Positions 25,163 through 34,850 of a stretch of DNA of 41,223 nt are shown in pieces. The stretch is from CAYPUG01 sp964413905 (GTDB lineage Bacteria > Chloroflexota > Anaerolineae > JAADDB01). The notes beneath the pieces were generated by a model, which saw only the letters and a list, made by a program, of their open reading frames with translations, ran no database searches and had not been told where the DNA came from. The position numbers were made by a program, and so were the translations under genes. The number at the start of each line of letters is the position of its first letter. Positions within the stretch are counted from its first letter, which is position 1. The stretch spans positions 1 to 41,223 of the forward strand of contig CAYPUG010000008.1 in NCBI GenBank assembly GCA_964413905.1, written 5' to 3'.

Positions 25163-27679
25163 ATGAATGAAAGAGACAAGTTCGACCGCTTTACAAAACG
25201 GGCTCGGCGAGTCCTGGCGTTAGCGCAGGAGGAGGCCGTGCGGATGCGACACAGTTACATCGGGACCGAACACCTCCTCCTGGGATTGGTCAAGGAAGAG
25301 AACGGTGTAGCCGTCAAAGTCCTGCGAGAACTGGGCGTGGAACCGGAGCAAATCATTCGAGCCGTAGAACGCACGGTGGGCTTTGGGGAACGCCGTCCCA
25401 TGGGAAAACCCACCCTTGCACCGCGCACGAAACGGGTCATTGAACTGGCCGTCGAAGAAGCGCGCCTGATGGGACATCATTACATCGGCACCGAGCATCT
25501 CCTATTGGGCCTGGTGCGGGAAGGCGAAGGAGTGGCGGTGAACGTCCTGCGCTCCCTGGGCATCAGCCTTGAGCGCGTGCGCCATCAGACCGCGCGCAGC
25601 TTGCTTCAAAGCCAAGTCGAAATGAAACAACGGGCCAAGGAACGTAAAAAGATGCCCCTCGTCGAGCAACTCGGGGTAGATCTCACGCAACTGGCCGAAG
25701 AGGGGAAACTGGATCCGGTGATCGGCCGGGAAAAGGAGATCGAACGGGTCATCCAAATCCTCTCACGTCGGACCAAGAACAACCCGGCGCTGATCGGCGA
25801 ACCCGGAGTAGGCAAAACGGCCATCGTTGAAGGACTCGCTCAACGGATTGTCCAGGGAGATGTCCCGGAAAGTCTAATGGACAAGCGGCTGGTCATGTTG
25901 GATGTGGGCTCCCTGGTCGCGGGGACGATGTATCGCGGCCAATTCGAAGAGCGCATGAAAAAAGTTATCGAGGAAATCATCAACGCAGAAGCCATCCTCT
26001 TTATCGACGAATTGCACATGCTCGTAGGAGCCGGAGCAGCCGGCAGCGCGGTAGACGCGGCCAACATCCTCAAGCCCGCATTGGCCCGAGGAGAACTTCA
26101 AGTCATCGGGGCCACCACGCTGGATGAATACCGCAAGTACATAGAAGGAGATGCCGCGTTAGAACGCCGGTTCCAGCCCATCATCGTCGAAGAGCCCACC
26201 ATTGAGGACACCATCGAAATCTTGCGGGGCATCCGATCCCGGTATGAAGATCACCACAAATTGGAGATCACCGACGAAGCGCTTCGGGCTGCCGCTCACC
26301 TTTCTGCTCGCTACGTGCCCGACCGCTATCTGCCTGATAAGGCCATAGACCTCATCGACGAGGCAGCCAGTCGTGTGCGTATGTACAAAGCGCCACTGGC
26401 CATCAGCCTGCGAGAAGTGTATGCCCAACTGCGGGAACTCCAACGACAAAAAGAAGAAGCGCTCCACAAGCAGGAGTATAACAGCGCCATCGAACTCCGC
26501 CAGCGCGAAATGGACTTGCACCAAAAGTTAGAGCAACTGCGAGCCGGATGGGATGATCCCAAATCGCGTCCCAAGGTCACCGCGGAGGACGTGGCCGAAG
26601 TGGTGTCCATGTGGACCGGCATTCCTCTAACCCGTTTGGCCCAAGAAGAAAGCCAAAGGCTCCTGGAAATGGAAAAGGAAATGCACAAGCGGGTCGTCGG
26701 GCAAGACGAACCCATCCGGGCCATTGCCAAAGCGATCCGTCGGGCCCGTGCCGGGCTCAAGGACCCCCGACGGCCCATTGGATCCTTCCTATTCCTGGGG
26801 CCTACCGGCGTTGGGAAGACGTTGGTAGCCAAAACCTTGGCCGAGTTCCTCTTCGGCAGTGAGGACGCGCTCATTAAATTGGACATGTCCGAATTTATGG
26901 AGCGCCACAATGTGAGCCGTCTGGTCGGTGCGCCTCCGGGATACGTGGGCTATGACGAGGGAGGACAACTCACAGAAGCCGTTCGCCGTCGCCCGTATTG
27001 CGTGATCTTGTTGGATGAAATCGAGAAAGCGCACCCCGAAGTCTTCAACATCCTCCTCCAGATCATGGAGGATGGTCACTTAACCGACGCCAAAGGTCGT
27101 CGGGTGGACTTCCGCAACGCAATCATCATTATGACTTCCAACGTGGGCGCTTCGATGATCAAGCGGGCGGGCGGACTGGGCTTTGTGACATCTGAGGACG
27201 AACGCAAGCAGCAAGAAGCCACATACCAAGATTTGAAAGAGCGCGTGATGGACGCGCTAAAACGCACCTTCCGGCCGGAATTTCTGAATCGGCTGGACGG
27301 GATTATGGTCTTCCGACCGCTCACCAAAGAACAAATTGCTCAAATCGTGGACATCGAATTGGAACGCGTACGTACCCTCCTTCAGGAACACGAAATGGAC
27401 CTCCTCGTCACGCAAGAGGCCAAAATGTTCCTCGCGGACAAAGGGTATAATCCCGACTACGGAGCCCGCCCCTTGCGGCGTGTCATTCAAGACTACATTG
27501 AAGACCCGTTGAGTGAAGGCATGTTAGCAGGCCGGTTCCAAGAAGGGGACACTATTGAGGTCGGTTATGACGCGGATAAAAAGGAACTTACCTTCACGGT
27601 GAAGGAGCGGAATAACGGCGGCGATGACAACATCTTGGCCATGAACGCCTTCAACGAATTGGCGCCGCTCATTCAGTAA
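25163..27679 (+). CDS. clpC: ATP-dependent Clp protease ATP-binding subunit ClpC
   Basis: ATG 25163 with AGGTGA upstream. The 838-residue protein has two N-terminal Clp_N repeats (YIGTEHLLLGL at 32-42 and 107-117). AAA1 has Walker A GEPGVGKT (212-219) and ILFIDELH. A UVR-like middle segment (YNSAIELRQREMDLHQKL, ~439-456) marks ClpC rather than ClpA or ClpB. AAA2 has Walker A GPTGVGKT (546-553) and ILLDEIEKAH. An LGF tripeptide in GGLGFVTSEDE is the loop that docks ClpP. The machine unfolds proteins for ClpP. No mcsA, mcsB or ctsR lies beside it, unlike Firmicutes. A strong terminator follows. Confidence 0.96.
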   Translation: MNERDKFDRFTKRARRVLALAQEEAVRMRHSYIGTEHLLLGLVKEENGVAVKVLRELGVEPEQIIRAVERTVGFGERRPMGKPTLAPRTKRVIELAVEEARLMGHHYIGTEHLLLGLVREGEGVAVNVLRSLGISLERVRHQTARSLLQSQVEMKQRAKERKKMPLVEQLGVDLTQLAEEGKLDPVIGREKEIERVIQILSRRTKNNPALIGEPGVGKTAIVEGLAQRIVQGDVPESLMDKRLVMLDVGSLVAGTMYRGQFEERMKKVIEEIINAEAILFIDELHMLVGAGAAGSAVDAANILKPALARGELQVIGATTLDEYRKYIEGDAALERRFQPIIVEEPTIEDTIEILRGIRSRYEDHHKLEITDEALRAAAHLSARYVPDRYLPDKAIDLIDEAASRVRMYKAPLAISLREVYAQLRELQRQKEEALHKQEYNSAIELRQREMDLHQKLEQLRAGWDDPKSRPKVTAEDVAEVVSMWTGIPLTRLAQEESQRLLEMEKEMHKRVVGQDEPIRAIAKAIRRARAGLKDPRRPIGSFLFLGPTGVGKTLVAKTLAEFLFGSEDALIKLDMSEFMERHNVSRLVGAPPGYVGYDEGGQLTEAVRRRPYCVILLDEIEKAHPEVFNILLQIMEDGHLTDAKGRRVDFRNAIIIMTSNVGASMIKRAGGLGFVTSEDERKQQEATYQDLKERVMDALKRTFRPEFLNRLDGIMVFRPLTKEQIAQIVDIELERVRTLLQEHEMDLLVTQEAKMFLADKGYNPDYGARPLRRVIQDYIEDPLSEGMLAGRFQEGDTIEVGYDADKKELTFTVKERNNGGDDNILAMNAFNELAPLIQ

Positions 27680-27702
27680 TACCATCATGCAAGCAACCTA
27701 TC

Positions 27703-27763
27703 ACGGGAATTCATCTCACTTGCGGTGCCTTCCGCGCCACAAATGAGATGAATTCCCGTTTTT
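27703..27763 (+). terminator. Rho-independent terminator of clpC
   Basis: ACGGGAATTCATCTCA pairs perfectly with TGAGATGAATTCCCGT (16 bp) across a 25-nt loop, followed at once by a run of five T. It lies 23 nt after the clpC stop. It also sits between convergent clpC and homoserine dehydrogenase genes, but on the minus strand no T-run follows. Confidence 0.85.
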
Positions 27764-27774
27764 CCCTCGACGCT

Positions 27775-28848
27775 TTACTGTAGTACCAACTCCACCATAT
27801 CCGTAAGCACGCCGGAGGCCGTGGCCTCCACCCCCGCACCGCGCCCCTGCAAAACCAACGGTCCAGAACTGTAATATTCCGTGTAAAACTCCACCAGGTT
27901 ATCACTGCCGTGGAGACGCCCTAACGGGGAATCCTGAGGGACAAACTCAATACCTACTCGCAGCCGACCGTCCTCAACGCGGGCCACATATCGCAACGCC
28001 TCATGTCGTGCCTGAGCAGCATCCCGCCACGAGTAGAAATCATCGTCCAGAGCAAAGATCTCGGCCAGAAAATCTTCCATGGGCCACGAGGCCCATTCCT
28101 CGGGGATCAGCGGGTCGATTTCCACGTCCTCCATCTCCACCTTCCAGCCCATCGTGCGGGCGAGAATTAACGCCTTACGGGCCACATCATGTCCCAGCAA
28201 ATCCTCACGGGGGTCGGGTTCCGTGTATCCTAACTCCTTAGCCCGCAGCACGGCCTTGGAAAAGGCCACACCTTCCTCAACCGCGGTCATCACGTATCCT
28301 AAGGACCCGCTCAAACTCCCTTGAATACGATGGATGGCTTCGCCGCCGGCTAATAGGCGCTTTAAAGTCATAATGACCGGCACCGCGGACCCAACGGTCG
28401 TCTCATACCGCAAAAGAGGGTAACGGAATAGCGGTTCAGCCCGGTCATAGGGAGCAGCCAAAGGGAGCTTATTCGCCAACACAATGCCGGCCCGACGTTC
28501 CATGGCCAGCATCAAGGCATCATGGGTTGCATCTGTCGCCGTCACGTCCACAACCAACGTTCCCGGCGCCGCAAAAAGGTCTACAATATCCCGCACTTGG
28601 TTCTGAAAATACCCGGAAGGATAATCGGCCAAAGGTCGACCGGCCTCCTTATGCGCGACAATGCGATTCAGTTCTTCATCCGCTAACCCATCGGAAGAGA
28701 CGACCGCACCGCCACTATCTGCTACCGCGACGACGTTTAAAAAAAGCCCATAACGCTGTTCGTGATACGAACGCCGTCCTACGATTTGCTGCAACAGAGA
28801 TCGTCCCACACCGCCTACCCCGAGCACAATGACGGGTACTCGTTTCAT
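27775..28848 (-). CDS. hom: Homoserine dehydrogenase
   Basis: ATG 28848 after GGGGGAGGAG. The 357-residue protein has an N-terminal Rossmann motif VLGVGGVGRSLL (8-19), NKLPLA (the loop after the cofactor domain), and YETTVGSAVPVI followed by IQGSLSGSLGYVM, typical of the substrate pocket. The block AKELGYTEPDPREDLLGHDVARKALILAR contains the catalytic Asp and Lys. It has no C-terminal ACT domain, resembling the dehydrogenase half of ThrA. It reduces aspartate semialdehyde to homoserine for threonine and methionine. It is the last gene of a long leftward run. Confidence 0.92.
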   Translation of the reverse strand: MKRVPVIVLGVGGVGRSLLQQIVGRRSYHEQRYGLFLNVVAVADSGGAVVSSDGLADEELNRIVAHKEAGRPLADYPSGYFQNQVRDIVDLFAAPGTLVVDVTATDATHDALMLAMERRAGIVLANKLPLAAPYDRAEPLFRYPLLRYETTVGSAVPVIMTLKRLLAGGEAIHRIQGSLSGSLGYVMTAVEEGVAFSKAVLRAKELGYTEPDPREDLLGHDVARKALILARTMGWKVEMEDVEIDPLIPEEWASWPMEDFLAEIFALDDDFYSWRDAAQARHEALRYVARVEDGRLRVGIEFVPQDSPLGRLHGSDNLVEFYTEYYSSGPLVLQGRGAGVEATASGVLTDMVELVLQ

Positions 28849-28930
28849 ACTCCTCCCCCTTCCTTCACGATTGGCTTACCGGTTGGAAAAACAAATCATG
28901 TTTTCTGTACCCACGATCCAAATGAGGGAT

Positions 28931-29266
28931 CTACGGATTGGTCGGCTCCTTTTTGTGCCGACGCGATGCCGCGAAGTAATGTACCCCATATCCCAAACCG
29001 CCCACCAACGCCATGACCACAAAGGCCCCCACAGAGAGCCAAAACACAGGGGATTGGCCCAGACGGGGCGCCACCACAAACGCGCCGAATAACGCCAAGG
29101 CAAAGGGAAAACTCAACGTAAACACCAGCCACCACACCAACGTCCACGTATCCGGCCCGTCCGGACGCGAAAGACGTCGGTTCAGGCGAAAAACAGCCCA
29201 CAGCGGGTACAACCCCGCAAGAGCGATCATCCCCGCTCCCAAAATAACCCGTAAAAAAGCGGGCAT
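28931..29266 (-). CDS. Small hypothetical membrane protein
   Basis: ATG 29266, 8 nt after the stop of the Lon-like protease gene; GAGGAGG is 13 nt upstream, inside that gene. The 111-residue protein has three predicted membrane helices: about 5-25, 41-66 and 73-97, with a basic C-terminus (SRRHKKEP). I do not recognise a family. Its position suggests cotranscription with the protease gene. Confidence 0.6.
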   Translation of the reverse strand: MPAFLRVILGAGMIALAGLYPLWAVFRLNRRLSRPDGPDTWTLVWWLVFTLSFPFALALFGAFVVAPRLGQSPVFWLSVGAFVVMALVGGLGYGVHYFAASRRHKKEPTNP

Positions 29267-29274
29267 ATCGTGTC

Positions 29275-31845
29275 TTAGGCCTCCTCTCCCTCACCGGATT
29301 CAGGCACATCGGGCGGTGTTGGGGGTTCCTTCGGCGGCTCAGGGGATCGTTCCTGCCCTTCCTCCTCTTCTTCCTTCTTCTCCGGTTTGCGCTCACGCCC
29401 AAACTGCCGCAACCGCATCGCCATCTCCCGAAGCCGTTGGTCCACATACCAATTGACCGTACCCTCCGGCCACGTGCCATCGGGATTCCGCTTCCCTGCG
29501 GCTACCCCTGTAAGGATTTCTATGCCCTCGTCCACCGTACGCACAGGGTAGATGTGGAATTTGCCCTCCGCCACCGCGTCCACAACTTCCTGCTTCAACA
29601 TCAGATGCTGTACATTTGCTTCAGGAATAATAACCCCCTGCGTTCCCGTCAGACCTCGCGCTTTGCACACCGCGAAGAAGCCTTCAATCTTTTCGTTCAC
29701 TCCCCCCACCGGCTGAATCTGGCCGCGTTGGTTGACCGAACCGGTGACCGCGATATCCTGCCGCAGGGGAAGGCCGGAAAGCGCGGACAAAAGAGCGTAC
29801 AACTCTGTAGAACTTGCACTATCCCCTTCCACCCCTTCGTAGGATTGTTCAAACGTGATCGTCGCGGACAAGCTCAACGGTTTATCCTGAGCATAACGCC
29901 CTGCGAGGAAACCGGATAGGATGAGCACGCCCTTATCGTGAATACGACCACTCAATTTGGCTTCACGTTCAATGTTGATTACACCCGACTGGCCCAAATA
30001 CACCCGAGCCGTGATCCGATTCGGCCGGCCGAATGTGTAGTCCCCGAGCATGATCACCGAGAGACCGTTGACCTGGCCGACAACCTGGCCTTCTGTGTCG
30101 ATGTAAATGACGTTATCTTGGATGAGTTCCTGAATGCGTTCCTCCAACATACGGGATCGATACACACGTTCCTCGATGGCCCGACGCACATCCTCTGCTC
30201 GAACCACATCGTGTTGGTTCACACGGGCCCAGTACGCGGCTTCACGCACAATATCAGCCAGAAGGCCGAAGCGAGCGCTGAGCTTCTTCTTGCTGTCGGC
30301 CAGACGCCCCGCATAGGAGATAATCTCCCCCACCGCGGGAAGGGTAAAGTGGGGTAACTGTTCCTCCTCGCAAATAGTGTGCACAAAACGGGCAATCTGC
30401 TCCACGTGTTCCTGAGTCCACGGCATGTCAGGAGAAAAGTCCGCCCGCACTTTGAAAAGTTCGGCGAAGTCCTCATCCAAACTGTAAAGCAAATAGTAGT
30501 ACCAGGGCTCGCCTATGAGCACCACCTTCACATCCAAAGGAATGGGTTGAGGTCGCAAACCGGCCGTGGGGAAAAACCCCAACCCCAATTGCTGGGGGAT
30601 GTCCTCAATAACGATCTCCCCGGTCTTCAAGCACCGCTTCAGCACCTCCCAGGCCATGGGTTGGCGTAATACATCCGCGATGTTCAACACCAAGTATCCC
30701 CCGTTCGCCCGATGCAATGCGCCCGGTCGCAACATGGTGAAGTCGGTAACCAGAGCGCCAAAGCGCACCTTGTATTCTTGTTTACCGATGAGATTAATCA
30801 CCGTAGGATTGGGTTCGTACACCACCGGGGCACCGCCCAATTTGCTGTTGTCCACTATGACGTTTACGGTGTATCGGGCCAGGGGAGAATCCTCCCAATG
30901 GCGCAAGGGAAGGACCGGAGGCGCCCCTCCTTCCCCTTTCATTTGAGCCGCCGCGGCCAGAACCTGTCGGACCAGGTGAATATTCTCGACCATGTCCTGG
31001 CGACACGCGTCCATCCAGGCCACAACGTCGGGCAGATCCGCGAACTCCCGCCGTTCATCATCGAACAAGTATTCCAGGGCGGCCTCTGCAACACGCTTAT
31101 CCATTTCGGAAAGTTTGCGCCGCAGTTCCTTTTCCAATTCGTATACCTGACGCATGGCCTTTTCTAGGACTTTTTCCACCTCTTCGCGGGCCGCTTCTAA
31201 TTGGGCTTTCACCGGGGGCGGTAAGGCTTCGTACTGATCGGGAGGAAGGGGTTTTCGGTCCTGGCCCATGGGGGCTAACGCCAAGCCCATGGGCGTTTCC
31301 AGAATAAGAAAGCCATGAGCCTGGGCGAATTGCTTTACCTGCTCCAGGATCTCTTCCCGTTGCCGTTGATATTGGCGAATCAATTGACTGCGATGTTCCT
31401 GATATTGTTCCGTCTCAAACACCTGAGGAAGTTGTTGAGCTACATCGCGCAACAGTTCTTCCATGCGCTTGCGCAGTTGCGCGGCACGACCGGCGGGCAG
31501 ACGCAGCGCTTTTGGCGCATCCGGGTCGTCAAAGTTGTACACGTACACCCAGTCATCGGGCACAGGGCGTGACACGGCCACTTGCTGAAGATATCGTCGA
31601 ATTGTGGTCGTCCTGCCCGCGCCCGCGGGCCCAAGAGCAAAGATGTTGAACCCTTTGGCCTGAATGTTGAGGCCGAATTCCACGGCGCGTGTGGCACGTT
31701 CCTGGCCGATGATACCTTCCAGGTGATTCAGTTCCGCCGTGGATGTAAAGGACAACTCGGAAAGATCAACTTCCCTTCGCAACTGTTGAGCGGCCAACTC
31801 ACGAGGGGAAGGAGCAGGAACGGGTTGAACACTGCCGGTTTCCAT
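29275..31845 (-). CDS. Lon-like ATP-dependent protease (AAA_32 type)
   Basis: I chose ATG 31845 (METGSVQ) because GGAGG lies 8 nt before it. The 856-residue protein has the ATPase-type AAA_32 layout. Its Walker A position is GPAGAGRT (72-79) with Arg78 in place of lysine. A long insert with charged helices (~120-300) is followed by the rest of the ATPase (LHRANGGYLVLNIADVL). The C-terminal Lon protease domain carries catalytic Ser676 (EGDSASST) and Lys719 (VNEKIEGF), 43 residues apart as in Lon. No N-terminal substrate domain or membrane helix is seen, so it is neither LonA nor archaeal LonB. The end is a Glu/Pro-rich tail. It degrades proteins in the cytoplasm; substrates unknown. Confidence 0.9.
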   Translation of the reverse strand: METGSVQPVPAPSPRELAAQQLRREVDLSELSFTSTAELNHLEGIIGQERATRAVEFGLNIQAKGFNIFALGPAGAGRTTTIRRYLQQVAVSRPVPDDWVYVYNFDDPDAPKALRLPAGRAAQLRKRMEELLRDVAQQLPQVFETEQYQEHRSQLIRQYQRQREEILEQVKQFAQAHGFLILETPMGLALAPMGQDRKPLPPDQYEALPPPVKAQLEAAREEVEKVLEKAMRQVYELEKELRRKLSEMDKRVAEAALEYLFDDERREFADLPDVVAWMDACRQDMVENIHLVRQVLAAAAQMKGEGGAPPVLPLRHWEDSPLARYTVNVIVDNSKLGGAPVVYEPNPTVINLIGKQEYKVRFGALVTDFTMLRPGALHRANGGYLVLNIADVLRQPMAWEVLKRCLKTGEIVIEDIPQQLGLGFFPTAGLRPQPIPLDVKVVLIGEPWYYYLLYSLDEDFAELFKVRADFSPDMPWTQEHVEQIARFVHTICEEEQLPHFTLPAVGEIISYAGRLADSKKKLSARFGLLADIVREAAYWARVNQHDVVRAEDVRRAIEERVYRSRMLEERIQELIQDNVIYIDTEGQVVGQVNGLSVIMLGDYTFGRPNRITARVYLGQSGVINIEREAKLSGRIHDKGVLILSGFLAGRYAQDKPLSLSATITFEQSYEGVEGDSASSTELYALLSALSGLPLRQDIAVTGSVNQRGQIQPVGGVNEKIEGFFAVCKARGLTGTQGVIIPEANVQHLMLKQEVVDAVAEGKFHIYPVRTVDEGIEILTGVAAGKRNPDGTWPEGTVNWYVDQRLREMAMRLRQFGRERKPEKKEEEEEGQERSPEPPKEPPTPPDVPESGEGEEA

Positions 31846-31896
31846 GATGTCAGCCTCCGTTTCTGTGTGGGCGGACAACACACCGAAAAGAATGAC

Positions 31897-32937
31897 TTAG
31901 TTCGTCTCAAGACCGCGACGCAATACCTTTCGGGAACCGTACACCCGACGATAATACTCTTGAAATTCCCCTTCCTTAATAGGACGCCACCACCAGGGGT
32001 TTTCTACGTACCACCGTACGGCCTTGGCAACGGCCTCCTCAGGCGTGTGACGAGGGGTCCACCCCAACGCTTGGATTTTGCTGATGTCCATCGCGTATCG
32101 ACGGTCATGCCCGGGCCGGTCCTCCACAAAGTGAACCAATGAGCGAGGTTTGCCCAGGGTGTCCAGAAGAATTTCCACCATGCGCAAGTTCTCAATCTCT
32201 CTACCGGTGCCCACGTTATACACTTCTCCTAACGCTCCTCGGTGCAACACCAAGTCAATGGCTTCACAGTGGTCAATAACCCACATGTAATCCCGCATTT
32301 GACGGCCATCACCGTACACAGGGAGAGGTTTGTCCTCCAACGCGTTGGTGGTAAACAAGGGCACTACCTTTTCTAAATGCTGATACGGGCCCACATTGTT
32401 CGAGGCCCGCGTGATGGTCACCGGTAAGCCGTAAGTGGTGTAATAGGAGAGGGTGAGCAAATCGCCGGACGCCTTGGCCGCAGAATAAGGGCTCCGGGGA
32501 CGCAACGGATCCTCTTCCCGGGAACGATAGCCTTTGGGGATGTCGCCGTACACCTCGTCCGTGCTCACCTGATGAAAGCGCTCCAGGCCCAGATCTTTAG
32601 TGATTTCAAGCAACACATATGTGCCGTACACGTTGGTACGGATAAAAGCATCCGGTTCCAAAATGGAACGGTCCACATGCGTCTCTGCCGCGAAGTTTAC
32701 AATGGTATCCACACCGTACTCGTGAACAGCACGCTCCACTGCGTCCCGGTCGCAAATGTCCCCCTTAACGAACGCGAACCGGGGATGATCCCACACGCTC
32801 TTGAGGTTGTTGAGGTTCCCCGCGTACGTCAGTTTATCGTAGACCACCAACGTATAATCGGAGTACTTGTTCAGCATGTAATGCACAAAATTAGCGCCTA
32901 TGAAACCGGCGCCGCCGGTAATCAGAAGGGTACGCAT
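31897..32937 (-). CDS. rmlB: dTDP-glucose 4,6-dehydratase
   Basis: I chose ATG 32937 (MRTLLITGGAGFIGAN), preceded by GGGAGG; the upstream frame has no similarity. The 346-residue protein is an extended SDR: NAD-binding GGAGFIGAN (8-16), catalytic Thr126-Asp127-Glu128 (STDEVYGD) and Tyr151/Lys155 (YSAAK). The RASNNVGPYQHLEKVVP segment matches RmlB. It makes dTDP-4-keto-6-deoxyglucose, the precursor of dTDP-rhamnose and other deoxysugars. rmlA is two genes upstream; rmlC and rmlD are not in this window. Confidence 0.95.
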   Translation of the reverse strand: MRTLLITGGAGFIGANFVHYMLNKYSDYTLVVYDKLTYAGNLNNLKSVWDHPRFAFVKGDICDRDAVERAVHEYGVDTIVNFAAETHVDRSILEPDAFIRTNVYGTYVLLEITKDLGLERFHQVSTDEVYGDIPKGYRSREEDPLRPRSPYSAAKASGDLLTLSYYTTYGLPVTITRASNNVGPYQHLEKVVPLFTTNALEDKPLPVYGDGRQMRDYMWVIDHCEAIDLVLHRGALGEVYNVGTGREIENLRMVEILLDTLGKPRSLVHFVEDRPGHDRRYAMDISKIQALGWTPRHTPEEAVAKAVRWYVENPWWWRPIKEGEFQEYYRRVYGSRKVLRRGLETN

Positions 32938-32969
32938 CGGGTATATCCTCCCACGTTTTTCACCACGGC

Positions 32970-33749
32970 TCACTTCGCGTGCGAACGCCGCCAAGGGCGA
33001 TGCTGCCACCTCATGAGTGCGCGGCGTCGGGTTTTTTCCTCCGGCGGAACAAGGCTAAAGGCTACTTCCAACGTTAATGTGGGTACAAACCGGACGCGTT
33101 TCCATATAGACGGGTCCACATGGCCGTTGCGAGAACGAGCCACCCGATATCGTTCCTCCCACGAAGCGCTGGTGATGAGAAAGTCCACAATCCCCCACTC
33201 GTACAGAAGATCCCGCACCGCCCGAATCTCCCGAGCCGCGCGGTACAAACGCTCCTCCATCTGAGGACCTAACTCCCGTGCGACTTCTTCTGCCCAGGCT
33301 AAACCTGCCGGGTCCGGGGGTTCGTGGCCGTTTCCGAAGAAGACGGGGTGAGCCACGTGTAAAGCAGGGACAACGTGGTGCATCCAGAACTGCTCCGCGT
33401 CCTGAAACCCGGGTAAAAGCACATCCGTGTAAAAGGTCACTTTCACCCGCGAACGGGATTGAGCAATGCGAATCAGCACGTCCACCTGCTCAGGGTAGAG
33501 GTCAAAAAAAGCGCCCGGGTCGAAGACATCCCATTCTTCCCACACTCGCGGAAGTCGAGAGATCCGGTCGGCAATAAGGCGCACCATTCGCGCCAGGAAC
33601 TCCACTCGTTTTTGGCCCGTCACGTGGGGGGGCACACGATACGCAGGAGCTAATGGCCGACGCGTCACTTGCTGCACACCGGACACATCCCCCCACCGAT
33701 CCTCAAACGTCCACCACGCGCGCGCCAATTCCGGCAACGTCCGAATCAT
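32970..33749 (-). CDS. Hypothetical protein between rmlA and rmlB
   Basis: ATG 33749 starts one base after the rmlA stop (TGAGATG), suggesting translational coupling; the earlier in-frame TTG would overlap rmlA. The 259-residue protein has no signal peptide or clear membrane helix. It is rich in Trp, Arg and His. Visible segments include WEEWDVFDPGAFFDLYPEQVD, FYTDVLLPGF, WMHHVVPALHVAHP and a C-terminal RRRALMRWQHRPWRRS. I do not recognise the family and assign no function. Coupling to rmlA suggests it is made with the nucleotide-sugar enzymes, though its job may be unrelated. Confidence 0.75.
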   Translation of the reverse strand: MIRTLPELARAWWTFEDRWGDVSGVQQVTRRPLAPAYRVPPHVTGQKRVEFLARMVRLIADRISRLPRVWEEWDVFDPGAFFDLYPEQVDVLIRIAQSRSRVKVTFYTDVLLPGFQDAEQFWMHHVVPALHVAHPVFFGNGHEPPDPAGLAWAEEVARELGPQMEERLYRAAREIRAVRDLLYEWGIVDFLITSASWEERYRVARSRNGHVDPSIWKRVRFVPTLTLEVAFSLVPPEEKTRRRALMRWQHRPWRRSHAK

Positions 33750-33750
33750 C

Positions 33751-34818
33751 TCACAACAACCCAACCTTGCTGTTATCCCCCAAGGTCAACTTATACGCCT
33801 TCGGCTTGTAAGGCGAGCGGCGGATCTCCACATTCCGGCCGATGAGACTGTCTTCAATGCGATAGGGAATGCCTTGAATAACCGAGTTTTCCAGCACAAT
33901 ACTGTGCTCGATCTCGCAGTCTTCAATAATGCAATCGTGATAAATGGAAGTAAAGGGACCGACATACGCATTGACGACCCGCGTATTCTTACCGATAATC
34001 GAGGGCCCACGAATGACAGAATTAATAATCTCCGCCCCTTCTTCAATGGTCACATTATGGTCCACTCGGGATTCCCGATCCACGTACCCCCGAATTTCGT
34101 GCTTCATTTCCAACAGGACGCGATTATTCGCCTCCAACATGTCAATGGGTTTTCCCGTGTCAATCCACCACCCCTGATGGATATAAGCTCGAACCCGGTA
34201 GCCCTGTTCAACCAACCACTGAATCGCGTCTGTAATCTCCAGTTCCCCACGCCACGACGGAGTGATGTTGTTCACCGCTTCAAAGATGTGGTGGTCAAAC
34301 ATGTAGATGCCCACCAGGGCCAAATTGCTGGGTGGGTTACGCGGCTTCTCAACCAGGCGAACAATGTTGCCTTCTTCGTCCAACTGAGCCACACCATAAT
34401 GTTGGGGGTCTTTCACCGGTGTGAGCACAATTTGCGCGTTATAATCCCCGGACGAGAACTCTTCGACCAGGGAGGTGATCCCGCCTTCAATGACGTTATC
34501 CCCCAGGAACATGACGAAGGGTTCGTCCCCCAGGTAGTCCTGGCTAATTTTGACCGCGTGCGCCAGCCCCAACGGGGCCTCTTGCTGGATGTACTGGATA
34601 CGCACGCCCCACCGTCGGCCGTCGCCAACAGCTTCCATGATCTCAGGGGCAGTGTCGCCAACGACAATGCCAATCTCCTCAATTCCTGCGTCCCGAATGG
34701 ACTCAATGACCCGGAAAAGCACCGGCTTGTTTGCCACCGGGATCAACTGCTTGGCCCGGGTATATGTGAGCGGATACAGACGAGTGCCTTTACCGCCACT
34801 TAAAACCAGCCCTTTCAT
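33751..34818 (-). CDS. rmlA: Glucose-1-phosphate thymidylyltransferase (long, StrD-type)
   Basis: ATG 34818 after GGGAGG. The 355-residue protein has an N-terminal nucleotidyltransferase domain with LSGGKGTRLYPLT (6-18), FLGDNVIEGG (metal/nucleotide site) and VEKPRNPPSNLALVGIYMF. It ends in a left-handed beta-helix region (~240-345, hexapeptide pattern such as EGAEIINSVIRGPSIIGKNTRV). This length and layout fit the StrD-like branch rather than the short ~290-residue E. coli RmlA. It makes dTDP-glucose from dTTP and glucose-1-phosphate, the substrate of RmlB two genes on. Confidence 0.9.
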   Translation of the reverse strand: MKGLVLSGGKGTRLYPLTYTRAKQLIPVANKPVLFRVIESIRDAGIEEIGIVVGDTAPEIMEAVGDGRRWGVRIQYIQQEAPLGLAHAVKISQDYLGDEPFVMFLGDNVIEGGITSLVEEFSSGDYNAQIVLTPVKDPQHYGVAQLDEEGNIVRLVEKPRNPPSNLALVGIYMFDHHIFEAVNNITPSWRGELEITDAIQWLVEQGYRVRAYIHQGWWIDTGKPIDMLEANNRVLLEMKHEIRGYVDRESRVDHNVTIEEGAEIINSVIRGPSIIGKNTRVVNAYVGPFTSIYHDCIIEDCEIEHSIVLENSVIQGIPYRIEDSLIGRNVEIRRSPYKPKAYKLTLGDNSKVGLL

Positions 34819-34850
34819 ATGAATGCCTCCCTCATTTCATTCTCCAAACA

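Noticed and set aside
33874..34803. A 309-codon frame antisense to rmlA
   Set aside because: It mirrors a well-supported gene in GC-rich DNA and lacks family motifs.
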